Source: Girardinichthys multiradiatus
Lineage: Eukaryota; Chordata; Actinopteri; Cyprinodontiformes; Goodeidae
Direction of reading: 5' to 3'
NCBI RefSeq assembly: GCF_021462225.1
Contig: NC_061804.1
Location: forward strand, 5,502,740 to 5,566,739
DNA length: 64,000 nt
In this document: piece by piece, positions 46,901 through 58,455 of the stretch
Numbering within the stretch: the stretch's first letter is position 1
How the letters are laid out: each line of letters starts with the position of its first letter
Position numbers and translations under genes: made by a program
The notes under the pieces: model-generated
What the model was told of the DNA's origin: nothing
Databases searched by the model: none
What the model saw: the letters and a program-made list of their open reading frames with translations, nothing else

Positions 46901-47409
46901 TGACAAGGGCCCGGCCCGGCCCGGCTACACTGCCGTCAAAACCAAGAACTAAAGAGTGTTTTAGTGTGTGTGTTTAGTATAAAACACCTTCATTAAAACA
47001 ATTAGGAAGTAATTGATAAGTTGTAGGGCTCTTTCTGAAAAACTTCGTTATTGAAATTGTTTGGAGCCTCACCAAACAGATAGTAGCCAATATATTTCTT
47101 TGCTAGCTCTTACCCCCATTTTGTCACAGCCTACTTCCAGTTTGTACCATTTTGTGTCTATGTGCCTAACCAGTGTGTAAAGGATGTTTTTCTTGGGGGT
47201 GAATAATTTGAATAATGCTCAAATCTCACTCATAAGAGAGTAATGTTTTTATAAATATTCTATAATACACCCTGTTTTCCTGTTATCGTGGTTCTGATCC
47301 CAGTTTAACTTCCCTACTTTTCTTTTACCTCATATCCATGGACAGTTTTCATGAAATCCACTTCCTCCAGAATCAACTTTCTAGATTTCCTTATCCTTTA
47401 CATTCATTT
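43996..47409. other. Intergenic DNA, no feature
   Basis: The longest stretch with no recognised element (3.4 kb). A short cccggcccggcccggc run is at 46910-46925. Open frames are below 80 codons and unremarkable. It could include unique host non-coding sequence. Confidence 0.4.
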
Positions 47410-47790
47410 TTTGGGAAGGAAGGACACAAGGAAGGAAGAAAAGAAGGCAGGACAAAGGGAAGTAAGGATGCAAAGACAGATGAGACATATGGAGACATAC
47501 GGAGTAAAGGAAGGAAGGACCCAGGGAAAGAAAGGAGGGACACATGGAGGGAAAAAAGGAAGGACAGAAGGAATGAAGGACACCAAGAAGGAGGAAAAGA
47601 GGGACACATAGAAGAATATAAAGTAAAAGTAAAGAAAAAAATAAAAGTAGGGGGTGATGTAAGGGCACAAGAGAGATAAGAATGACGGAAAAAAGAAAGG
47701 ACATGAGAGAGCGAGGGAAAATGGAAGAAAGGAAGCAATGAAGGAAGGAAGGCAGGAACCTGAGAAAGGAGGGAGAGGTGGAAAATACCA
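47410..47790 (+). repeat. Polypurine GGAA/AAGG-rich tract
   Basis: About 380 bp in which the plus strand is overwhelmingly A and G, made of degenerate ggaagga, aggacac and gaagaaa words. It is derived from an expanded and mutated GGAA-type microsatellite. Open frames on both strands (Lys/Glu-rich on plus, Phe/Leu/Ser/Pro-rich on minus) follow from this composition and are not genes. Confidence 0.9.
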
Positions 47791-49150
47791 TGAAAATAAT
47801 ATTACAGACCTTTCCAGACAGTGAAGGAAACCTGCAGGCAGTTCATCAGACTTTCTCCCATGGCTCCAGGATCCAGTTCTGATGTTCACATACCCATTTT
47901 AAGTGTTTTTAGACCACATGGGCCTTGTGCATCAGTGAGCCGGGTCACCGACGTTCCCTCCCTAGACCACTTCTGATAGATACTGACTACTGCAGACTGG
48001 GAACTCCCTCCAGAGCTCCAGTCATCCAGCCAACACAGTCTAGCTCTGGTCAAACTTGCTCAAAGTCTTCCTACTTCAGCTTTGCAGACAAAATGTTCCT
48101 TCACTGCCAAATAAGTCCCACCCAATAACAAGTGAAGAGATACTCAAGGTTATGTCGTAGTGGTTTAGACACCAGAAAAACACTAAAACCTAAAAAAAGA
48201 CCCAGTTCTAACAATTCCAGAAACTGAGTCCAAAGGCACCAAAGAACAGACATCCAGTGTAAAAATGCTGCTGTGGGATTTTCTATGTATAAGAAAAGAT
48301 ACAAAAACATCTGCGCTGAACTTTTCTTTGCTTCCCACTTCTGTATAAGAACACAATCTTATCCATGTTTGTTCAGACTGGCGGCATTTCAAAGGTGGAA
48401 GGCCAGGCATAAAAAGATTGTAGAATAGTTTTAGAAGAGCAGAGGACCGCAGGGCATATTCACGCCTTCACCTGATAGGAAGTGTTGTGTGGTGAACAAA
48501 CAAAGCTTTAAAGCGAGGTCGTTTATTCACCAGCTCTAAAACCTACTGTGTGATGTGAAGTCGGTGTAAATGCCAGATTACCACATTTGGAACGCTGCAG
48601 TAAGCTGCTAGAAAGATGGTACTTTACTACCTGTTAACACAACAGGGAAGCCTGCATGAGTCCATTCACTTTCATCGCCACTACACATCAGTGGAAAAAT
48701 GACCCCGATCACATTAAAAACTTGGTAACTCTTAAAATCAGAATATTGTATGAGACTAATGAAAACACACTTTTCATACACAATTGTTATGTTATATCCT
48801 ACACAATCATGGATGGTAACTCAACAGCTGTTCAGCAGATATTCACTGAGGAGAACACTCACAAAGGTTATTGCTAAAGAAGCTAGCTCCTCATAGAGTG
48901 CATGGAAAGTTTAGTGGAAGGAAAAATGTGGTAGAACAAGATTAAAAGGGAACAGGCAAAACTCCATCTTTGAGACAATTGTTAAACAAAGCTCAGTAAA
49001 TAGTTTGGAGGGAGATGTGTGACTTTAATAAAAAAGAGGAAGAGACAAAGGCAACATGATACAGTAAGGGAGAACAATGAGAAACAAATGGATGAGACAA
49101 CAAGCGGGTAACTGGTGGACCTCACAGAGACTACAAGCAAACTAGGAGTA
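47791..49150. other. Intergenic DNA, no feature
   Basis: No recognised element. Confidence 0.4.
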
Positions 49151-49302
49151 TAAATCTTACTGTAATACTGACCGCTACAGGAGATCCTTCCTGCTGACAG
49201 CCTTCACCATCCACAAAAACTCCTTGAACAAACTTGGATAATTTCAGTTAATAATATATATATTTCCCATTGAAATTAATAAAGTATTTTTGAACTGAAT
49301 TG
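49151..49302 (+). repeat. Rex1-type LINE 3' tail
   Basis: 'gaccgctacaggagatcctt' and 'cctgctgacagccttcacca', followed by 'aataaagtatttttgaactg', match the 3' end of the Rex1-type copy at 17535-18419. It is truncated to the last 150 bp. Confidence 0.65.
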
Positions 49303-49399
49303 TAAACATTGACAGAGGAAAAATAACAGGATTATTACAAGAAAACACAGAAATCTACTAAACTCACAGAACTGCAATACCAGAATGTGAAAACGAATG

Positions 49400-49870
49400 T
49401 CTTACAGATCATAAAGGACTTAAGTTCGCAATGTAGCATCTGAACAGATGAGACCATGAGGTAAAGATATTCAGCCATATTTTACTGTATGATTTTTGGA
49501 GAAAGCCAAAGACAGCATATGAGCATAAACACCTCGTACCAACTGTCATGCACAGAAGATGATTTGGGATTATTTGGACACTGCTATCCATGACCATGAA
49601 CTCCTCTTTAGACCAATGGATTCTGGGGTGAATTGTGAGATCATCTGTTTGACACCTGAAGTTTAGCGCAAGCTGGGTTATCCATGGGACAATGATCCCA
49701 AAAATAGTTGAAGAATGGCTAAAACAAAAAAAAAGAAGAAAGAAAAAGGTGTTGCCCTGGCCTAGTCAAAGTCCAGACCTCAACCTGATAGCAATGATGT
49801 GGCGGAACCTAAGAGAGCTGTGCAGAAACTCGGGGCTCATCATGGTTTTTGTACTTTCTAAACATGAAAC
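49400..49870 (+). pseudogene. Tc1-like transposase relic
   Basis: Decayed transposase with 'ctgaacagatgagaccatga' (first-Asp block, 49440), 'cacctcgtaccaactgtcat' (49531), 'ttgtgagatcatctgtttga' (49633) and 'gggacaatgatcccaaaaat' (49686, second Asp). From 49755 the frame reads LPWPSQSPDLNLIAMMWRNL, the third catalytic block with the usual Glu replaced by Ala (PIE becomes LIA). That substitution alone would inactivate it, and the frames are broken elsewhere. Confidence 0.82.
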
Positions 49871-51767
49871 CCAAATTTAAATGGTTCTTTAAGCAGAAGG
49901 TTAAAATGCAGCTTTGTCTAAAACAATCACCAAGACACCAGTGAGGTTGAACATACATGATATCATGACTTGGACTGCCACTGGAAAGCAAAAGTGACAA
50001 AAAACCAACCAGAACAGCACATTCCAGATTGTTGTATACCTCCAAAAGAAAACACACCACCTCTTCACAACACCACACTTTGTTTACACTGTGCAGTATT
50101 TGCTAATAGTAACTATACTTTTAGATTAATCTTTAGGGATTTTACCTTTTACATAGCTTACTTCAAGTTAGTGGATTTTATACTCTTCTCACCATTCATT
50201 TATACTGAAAGACCCTAACGATGGCTCCAGGGGTCTAAGAGGTTAATCAGTCTAATTATCTGTGTAATTCACACATTAATTACCCATCTCTGATGATTAG
50301 TGAGACAGTTTGGAAATACAGTCTCATCTTTAATATTTGCATTCATTCACAATAAATTCCCAGAATGTGAACCGATTAACCAAACGTCAACCCATAATTG
50401 TCGTCAGGTTTGTGGTAATGAAGGACCCAGCCAGAGGCTGACTGAGGTGAGAACAGAGTTCTTTAATTAAAATAAGGAACACTTACAGATGTAGAGGAAC
50501 AAGGCATACAAGGCATGGGCAGAGGAACGGAGCATTAAGCAGAACAATGGACACGGTACCGGCCTTCTTACAAGGTGTGATTTTAGCAATCTTACAGGAC
50601 TGTGCCATAACACTAGGCAATGTGGCTCTAATAAACTTCGGTAGGACGTCAAGTTTGATGTGTGCACATTGTACACAAAAGAAAAATAACTTGCTCGCAG
50701 AAAGTAATAAAATCATCGAAGTAATTTCCACCGAAATAACATTCTTTCATTTAGGAAGACACAATTTCATTGAGTGACCTAAATGTAATGTCAGGCAAAC
50801 ATTATGTATTTGTGATACTGTTACTTATTTACCAAGGCTCAATCCCACCACAGTCATATTCAATAAATTAGAATATGCGTTTTGATGAGACTCGTTTGTC
50901 AGAATAAAAGTACCTTTCTAAAATAACAAAATTTAAGCAGGTATTAAACATAATTTTCATTAAGCTCACATTTCTACATTAAAAATGTTTTTTTAAATTG
51001 GTCTGATGTAATATTCTAATCTTAAATGTCTTGTTTTCATTAACTGTAAGTGGAAAGTCATCCTAATTAACATAATTAATACAGGCTTTAAAACATCAGT
51101 TTGTGTGTAAATAGTCTATATGATGTGTTTTACTTAGTGAATTGAGTTACTGAAATAAATTGATTGAATATGACAGTAGATGTATGAGTGAAAATTTTAA
51201 GAACTAGCACAATTTCCTTGGGCCATATAAACATGTATGCTATCCTCATTAGTTATTTATTTTATTAGGGTGGTTTCTGATACTTTTTAAAGTAGTATAA
51301 TACACAAATTCATTGTGCTTCACCTAAAGCAAAAACTTGAACTCAAGTAACCGATGACTACTGAGAGAAAAATGCAGATCCTAGTGTTAAACTGAAATTG
51401 ACCACCAGGCATTTGATGACCGCAGTTTCTAACAAACAGCGGGTACCCCTCAAATCTTCAGGCCAACTACCTTCCTCATTCACAGATACCCTGCTGAATG
51501 CAACACAAACACATAATGAACACATAGACAACAATGCTATACAAGATACATAATTAGCAATGAACATGAACGCTACCCATAAACCCTCCCCGGAGTCACA
51601 TGATGGACAGTCACCCGCAGAGGGGCGCTATAATAGAGCATACAGCCTAAAACTGTCCAACAGTCTATGCATTATGGCACGTCTGTTTACAGAAAAACAA
51701 TTTTTATGACTGGATTCTTGGATTCTGACCAGGCAACCATAAAAGTGCCTTTTAAGAAATCAATCTA
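49871..51767. other. Intergenic DNA, no feature
   Basis: No recognised element. 50400-50720 may be part of an LTR-like dispersed repeat, but no ends were found. Confidence 0.35.
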
Positions 51768-53330
51768 CAGGTCCTTCTCAAAAAATTAGCATATTGTGAT
51801 AAAGTTTATTATTTTCCATAATGTAATGATGAAAATTTAACATTCATATATTTTAGATTCATTGCACACTAACTGAAATATTTCAGGTCTTTTATTGTCT
51901 TAATACGGATGATTGTGGCATACAGCTCATGAAAACCCAAAATTCCTATCTCACAAAATTAGCATATTTCATCCGACCAATAAAAGAAAAGTGTTTTTAA
52001 TACAAAAAACTTCAACCTTCAAATAATCATGTACAGTTATGCACTCAATACTTGGTCGGGAATCCTTTTGCAGAAATGACTGCTTCAATGCGGCGTGGCA
52101 TGGAGGCAATCAGCCTGTGGCACTGCTGAGGTCTTATGGAGGCCCAGGATGCTTCGATAGCGGCCTTTAGCTCATCCAGAGTGTTGGGTCTTGAGTCTCT
52201 CAACGTTCTCTTCACAATATCCCACAGATTCTCTATGGGGTTCAAGTCAGGAGAGTTGGCAGGCCAATTGAGCACAGTGATACCATGGTCAGTAAACCAT
52301 TTACCAGTGGTTTTGGCACTGTGAGCAGGTGCCAGGTCGTGCTGAAAAATGAAATCTTCATCTCCATAAAGCTTTTCAGCAGATGGAAGCATGAAGTGCT
52401 CCAAAATCTCCTGATAGCTAGCTGCATTGACCCTGCCCTTGATAAAACACAGTGGACCAACACCAGCAGCTGACACGGCGCCCCAGACCATCACTGACTG
52501 TGGGTACTTGACACTGGACGTCTGGCATTTTGGCATTTCCTTCTCCCCAGTCTTACTCCAGACTCTGGCACCTTGATTTCCGAATGACATGCAGAATTTG
52601 CTTTCATCTGAAAAAAGTACTTTGGACCACTGAGCAACAGTCCAGTGCTGCTTCTCTGTAGCCCAGGTCTGGGAAATGCGGCACCTGTAGCCCATTTCCT
52701 GCACACGCCTGTGCACGGTGGCTCTGGATGTTTCTACTCCAGACTCAGTCCACTGCTTCCGCAGGTCCCCCAAGGTCTGGAATCGGCCCTTCTCCACAAT
52801 CTTCCTCAGGGTCCGGTCACCTCTTCTCGTTGTGCAGCGTTTTCTGCCACACTTTTTCCACAAACTTCCCACTGAGGTGCCTTGATACAGCACTCTGGGA
52901 ACAGCCTATTTGTTCAGAAATTTCTTTCTGTGTCTTACCCTCTTGCTTGAGGGTGTCAATAGTGGCCTTCTGGACAGCAGTGAGGTCGGCAGTCTTACCC
53001 ATGATTGGGGTTTTGAGTGATGAACCAGGCTGGGAGTTTTAAAGGCCTCAGGAATCTTTTGCAGGTGTTTAGAGTTAACTCGTTGATTCAGATGATTAGG
53101 TTCATAGCTCGTTTAGAGACCCTTTTAATGATATGCTAATTTTGTGAAATAGGAATTTTGGGTTTTCATGAGCTGTATGCCAAAATCATCCATATTAAGA
53201 CAATAAAAGACCTGAAATATTTCAGTTAGTGTGCAATGAATCTAAAATATATGAATGTTAAATTTTCATCATGACATTATGGAAAATAATGAACTTTATC
53301 ACAATATGCTAATTTTTTGAGAAGGACCTG
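51768..53330 (-). mobile_element. Tc1-like element, copy B (defective)
   Basis: A 1563-bp copy in the opposite orientation to copies A and C. It is flanked by TA at 51766-51767 and 53331-53332. Terminal inverted repeats (about 200 bp, starting caggtccttctcaaaa) are complete, so it could be moved by a transposase supplied in trans. The gene inside is frameshifted. Confidence 0.94.
52045..53002 (-). pseudogene. Frameshifted Tc1-like transposase, copy B
   Basis: Almost identical to copies A and C. The start at 53002 reads the first helix-turn-helix correctly to HLSGK. A 5-nt deletion near 52860-52865 (the other copies read gtctgtgggaaggaaaaagt, this one gtttgtggaaaaagt) then shifts the frame. 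The rest, including both Asp and the Glu of DD34E, is open in the second frame from about 52870 down to 52045. The 42-nt deletion shared with A and C is also present (ISQTWATEK). A full transposase cannot be made. Confidence 0.92.
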
Positions 53331-53751
53331 TAGAGCATACAGCTTCCTATGCATAGACACAAAGGCACATTACTGCCACCTACTGTTTTGGACATGTAAG
53401 TAGAAATTATTTGCAAACTTCACCAACCAATTAGGTTGTTTTAACATAAGATATTCTAGTAAATTTTAAATAGTTGTATTTTAAGCTAAAACCGCATGTT
53501 TTAAAACTTTTTAAACTCAAAACACAATTTTATAGATTAGAAGCTACATGTAAGCTTTAGGATAAGGTAACACCCAGTTTTCTTTTTGAGCGTTCAATGA
53601 CCATTTACTACTAAATCGTACAACGTACGGCAATAAAAAATGTCATCAACGTGCACTGTATCTTATGTGCTACCGGAGACCAACACACAATGAAGAACAC
53701 AGCCTTTGTTGTTGCGGCATTTATGTGTCTAGAAATAAATATGGAGAAAAG
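53331..53751. other. Intergenic DNA, no feature
   Basis: No recognised element. A 'tactgccacctactgtt' word at 53372-53388 recurs in the fold-back element (54151-54168). Confidence 0.4.
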
Positions 53752-54683
53752 TATGGGGTAAGAACGCTGTCAAAACAATGTGTATGTAAAGATGGAAATG
53801 TGTGCATATTAGTCAATAGTTGTGCATAAGTAAAATCCACAAGAGGTATTGTATATTTTCTCTATAAGAATACAGACTAAAATGTTACAGCTTCAAGAAA
53901 TTACAAACACAAAGTTCAAGTATACAGTTGTGGTTTATTCTTTATGAATACAATATGCTATAACAGCTGCACTAGCGCCAAGATGATGGACCAAGAAACT
54001 ACGGTACAAAGCCAGGTAATGTTAAAAAGTTTATATATGTCTTAATATTGTTAATATATGCTCTTGGTCTATCATCTTAGTGCTAGTGCTGCTGCTTCTT
54101 CTTCTTCTTCTCTTCTTCTGCTGGCGGTTCGCAACAAATTCTGAGGTGCATACCGCCACCTACTGTACATCATTGTATAACTCCACCGACTATATACTAT
54201 GTTTTAGTTTTGTATTTCATAAAAATAAGAAAAATGCTTTATTTATAATACTCTTGATTTCCCCCCTATCTCCCCTCTGTTCCTAATATTCTTTTTAGAC
54301 TGAATTATCTCCCATTCTGGCACTACGTTTGCTGGCGGTGAGAAGTGTGACAGCGCATGCGCAACGCGAATCGATTAACTGTGCTCCACTAACCAGCCTG
54401 AGATCACGTGACACCAAGTTGCTGATGTAAATTCGTATTCTCATAGAAAAAAAATAGTATTCACAAACTGTTATAGCATATTGTATTTATAAAGAATAAA
54501 CCACAACTGTAAACCTGAACTTTGTGTTTGTAATTTCTTGAAGCTGTAACATTTTAGTCTGTATTCTTATAGAGAAAATATACGATACCTCTTTTGGATT
54601 TTACTTATGCACAACTATTGACTAATATGCATATATTTCCGTCTTTACATACACATTGTTTTTGACAGCGTTCTTACCCCATA
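53752..54683. mobile_element. Fold-back element with 215-bp arms
   Basis: The arms 53752-53966 and 54468-54683 are near-identical inverted copies (outer ends tatggggtaagaacgctgtc and its complement), with about a dozen differences. The 501-bp centre contains a second, smaller inverted repeat (53966-53995 and 54063-54092, about 26 of 30 matches), a CTT-rich run (54093-54120), and 'accgccacctactgtac'. No transposase frame is present. It looks like a non-autonomous DNA element with long inverted ends. No clean target duplication was found beyond similar GAAAG words on each side. Confidence 0.8.
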
Positions 54684-56930
54684 GAAAGGAGGAGGAGGAG
54701 TATGTGGATGTGGTGGTGGCTGTAGAGAATATGTCATTCTAAATATCTGACATTCTAGTTATTCACACACCTTAGCTAAAACAAACTGACAAAATACAAC
54801 GGGGAATAAAGTTTCCAAGAATTTTCTTCTCTGTTTTCCCCCAAAGTTAGAGGCTGAAGCTTTTAGCACAATGGATTATGATTAAATCTGTTGAACAAAA
54901 GCAGAAGCTGTCACTTATTTCAAAGGAAAGGTACTGTCGGTGTCACTAAGGAGGAGGGGGAGAAGTGAGACAAAGCAAGATGAAGCAGAAAACTGTCAGC
55001 AAAAGAGAAATGAGTAACAATAGACTCAATGAAAAGAGGCAGAAGTTTTGTTGTCTTCTCACACAGTATCATTACACTGGGAAAATTATCTCACGCAGAA
55101 TAAAACAAAAAGATCGGGACAATAACTTGATGTCTTGATCTGTAACGTTTGATGGAATCGGTGTATTATGCTAATTGTTGCTCTGCATTATCATTTACTC
55201 TGAGATACAGATTCCATCAGCCTGTTTGGTTTGATTTTTTACATCCACATTTAAAGCATAATACTTGGTTTCAGCAATGTCTTCGTTTTTTTTCAGCAGG
55301 AAGGCAAGTTAACTTTTTGCCATTAAAACAGCTATAACTTGCCAAAGCATCCAGTTTACTGGTTTCTGGCAACCAATCAGCAACAGAAAATTAAATCCCT
55401 AGAGTTTATATAGATAAGCCGAATAGATGGAAATTATTTAGCCAAATCCAACAACTAAAAATCAATAGATTCTTTTAAATCAAATATTTATGGGCTTTAG
55501 AAGCTTGGGAAACTTGGTTTAGCCTCGAAGGACTAAATACCCATAATGCTTTTTTCCTCTTTTTGCAGCAACGGGGCTAATGTAATTTCTTATCATAAAG
55601 AGGGGTAGAAGGTACTAAGAGCAGGCCACATTTAAGAAATAAGGCAGCTCTCAATAATGTTTAAAAGTGCTTTATAGAGTTCATGAACAAGCTGTAAACT
55701 GACTTGACAGATCACGTTCAGAATAAGCGACTTTTATTTCAAAATCGGACTGTTGCGCATGGGGTTATCTGGAGCAAATCAACTAAGACCTGGAAGAGGG
55801 TGGGACTAATATGTAGGAATTGTTTTCAATATTTTTTTGCTTGCTAGTTAAAAAAGCAAATTGAGAAGTAACAATCTGATTGTACAGGGTCAAGAAACAG
55901 ACGTTTGCCTCGCCCACTTTTTAAAATAAATGGGGGAACAACTGCTCAGTTCTTGCTTTTATTATTTCTGTTATCACGCACGCAGTGATACCTGCCCAGC
56001 AGTTCTTAATGATTAAGGAAATGTCCTGGCCAGAACAAACTTTGTTCTTGCACTCAGCAGCTTGAGTATTTGAACAGATTTCTCTGTTGCAACTAATCAG
56101 ATATAAAAAACATGATGGAAAGTGTACATTTGGTTTTAGTTCTTTTTTAGCTACTTTTACTAAAAAGTTTAAATTTTAAGTTTAAAAGTCTGAATATGGC
56201 TATAAGATTCCGCAGCCAGAAAGGCATTTTATGTTTTATTTCTCAAACTACAATTTTGTCTTTTTTTTTTTTAGTTTATTAGAACAATTGTCATAAGATG
56301 TTACACTTCGTCATTTTCTTCGCCATTTAACAGATGTTGCACATGGTCACACCTCCTGAGAATATGTCCTAAACAAATTCCCAGTGTCCAACTTTCTTTT
56401 GTGAACATGTACATAAAAGTCCCTCTTGGCAGCTTCTGAATCTGTGCTCAGCAGCGAATGTCACGTCTTCCTCCAAGTGTCATGTTTTGAAAGATAATCT
56501 GAGCGCTTAAAATGCCAGGTTGTCATGCTGGACTGTGTTCAGCTGACAGGCAGATTTGTCATCCTGGCATGTGGCCATGAAGCCTCCGACACCCTGATGG
56601 ATTGTGGGACAGAAGGTCACAGAGATGGTCTGGGATTCCCAACCCTCTGTCAGCACCAGGAGCTCTGAATCACCCCTGGCACATTCAGCCTGAGTTTTAG
56701 CCTTATCTGCTGGGTGTCCATTCAAAAATTTGTTTTTTTATATGTCATGTAAGTATAGTTGTCTGTGTTCAAAAATCACTGTCATCAACACTAACATTTT
56801 CTTCTTATAAAGATCAGAAACATAGTTCAATTATGCGAAGGCCTTTACCTGAGTGGTATTGGATAGACCAGATCATGAGAATCTGTCGGATAATTCCTGC
56901 ATGAAGGATTATCTTTAACTCTATCTGGTG
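54684..56930. other. Intergenic DNA, no feature
   Basis: No recognised element or exon over 2.2 kb. Confidence 0.4.
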
Positions 56931-57215
56931 CAGTGAGTGGCTTCCCATTTCCTAAACAATGATGTCAGAAGATGCATCCTGAGGCCGCGGAAAAGATTTT
57001 AATCAGTTTCAGAGTGGTCAAAGTTTTGGCTTTAAGCAAAACATCTAAGGAGGTTGCTTAAACAGTCCAAATTTGTCTGAGAACTGTCCAACCCATTATA
57101 AAAAATTGGAAGGACATAGAGGAACCATTCTTTTCGAGAAAGAAATGACGTTGGAATAAAATGGTTGTGATCAGCGGTTACCTAAACATTTGGTAAAAAT
57201 CAAATAAGAGATTCT

Positions 57216-57974
57216 GGTCCTGTTCATAACTTTTATGGACAGGATTTCTAGGCACAGCCAAGGGCCGAAGGGAGTCTGGTTTGGGGATCAGTGGATTTTG
57301 TCTCTTCTTTTTGCTGATGATGTGGTCCTCCTGGCCCCCTCTATCCAAGACCTACAGCATGCACTGGGGCGGTTCGCAGCCAAGTGTGAAGTGGCTAGGA
57401 TGAAGATCAGCTCCCCCAAGTCCGAGGCCATGGTTCTCAACTGGAAAATGGCGGCTTGTCCTCTTCAGGTTGGAGGGGAGTTCCTGCCTCAAGTGGAGGA
57501 GTTTAAGTATCTCGGGGTCTTGTTCATGAGTGAGGGTAGAATGGAGCGGGAGATCGACAGACGGATCGGTACGGCTGACGCAGTAATGTGGGCGCTGTGC
57601 CGGTCCTTGGTGGTGAAGAGAGAGCTGAGCTGAAAAGTGCAGCACTCGATTTGCCGGTTGGTCTACGTTCCTACCCTCACCTATGGCCATGAACTTTGGG
57701 TCATGACTGAAAGAACGAGATCCCGGATACAAGCGGCTGAAATGAGCTTCCTCCGTAGGGTGGCCGGGCACTCCCTTAGAGATAGGGTGAGGAGCTCGGC
57801 CATCCGGGAGGGGCTCGGAGTAGAGCCGCTGCTCCTCCACATCGAGAGGAGCCAGTTGAGGTGGCTTGGGCATCTATACCGGATGCCTCCTGGACGCCTT
57901 CCAGGCACGTCCCACCGGGAGGAGGCCCAGGGGACGGCCCAGGACACGCTGGAGGGACTATGTATCTCGGCTGG
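57216..57974 (+). pseudogene. Rex3 copy B, truncated at both ends
   Basis: Close relative of copy A covering FMDRIS, the catalytic FADD motif (near 57310-57321) and the thumb region to RDYV/YVSR. It lacks endonuclease and RT fingers because of 5' truncation at 57216. A CGA-to-TGA stop lies at 57631-57633, and a 14-nt deletion near 57899 (between two ttcc words) shifts the frame. It stops abruptly at 'atctcggctgg' (57974), 130 nt before the expected end, and is followed directly by an L2-type tail. Its sequence is intact across the point where the LTR entered copy A. Confidence 0.88.
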
Positions 57975-58115
57975 GCTTTTATGTCATGACTTTATTGTGC
58001 TTTTTATTGTTTTTTTTATACTAAGTGTGATTTAATGTGTTTTATGTTGCACAGTGCTTTGTGACTTTGTGTCTGTGATGGGTGCTTTATAAATAAACTT
58101 TACTTACTTACTTAC
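57975..58115 (+). repeat. L2/CR1-type LINE 3' tail fused to Rex3
   Basis: 'gcacagtgctttgtgacttt', 'ctgtgatgggtgctttataa' and ACTT repeats (58095-58115) are the typical 3' end of a different LINE family. The join to Rex3 at 57974/57975 has no intervening sequence. Confidence 0.75.
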
Positions 58116-58455
58116 TATAGAAGCGCCTGGTTTCAGAGTGGTTTGAGGAGCCTGAGACATCACTTGAAACTAAAGCATCCAGAGCAAAACTTGGGAATGT
58201 TCAGGAGAAGAATTTGTGCAGCACCCTGACTCTCCCATCATCTCTACAAGATCTTGGCGCTAAATGAATAAACTCTGGAAGGAAATAAAGGTTGTGACAT
58301 TGTAGAAGTGTATCAAAACGATGCCACAGCGAATTCACGCTATAATCAAAGCTGAAAGCCAAAGGTGGTGTAACATACACTATCAGTCAAACTTTCTCAT
58401 CCAACTGAGTGAGAAAGTGTGTCCAGACTTTTGACTGGTAGAGTATACTGGGGTT

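Larger units (their letters stand above)
56935..58455 (+). pseudogene. Tc1-like relic split by a Rex3/L2 insertion
   Basis: The left part (about 56990-57205) preserves a helix-turn-helix-like region of a Tc1 transposase ('aaacatctaaggaggttgct' ... 'ccattataaaaaattggaag'). The right part (58116-58375) preserves the C-terminal end ('cagcaccctgactctcccat', 'atgccacagcgaattcacgc', 'tataatcaaagctgaaagcc'). A terminal repeat follows at 58380-58452, where tacactatcagtcaaa and its complement ttttgactggtagagta form a short palindrome. The middle of the transposase is missing. All frames are broken. Confidence 0.65.

Noticed and set aside
47338..47889. Lys/Glu-rich plus-strand frames and hydrophobic minus-strand frames
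   Set aside because: Produced by the polypurine tract, which lacks stops by composition.
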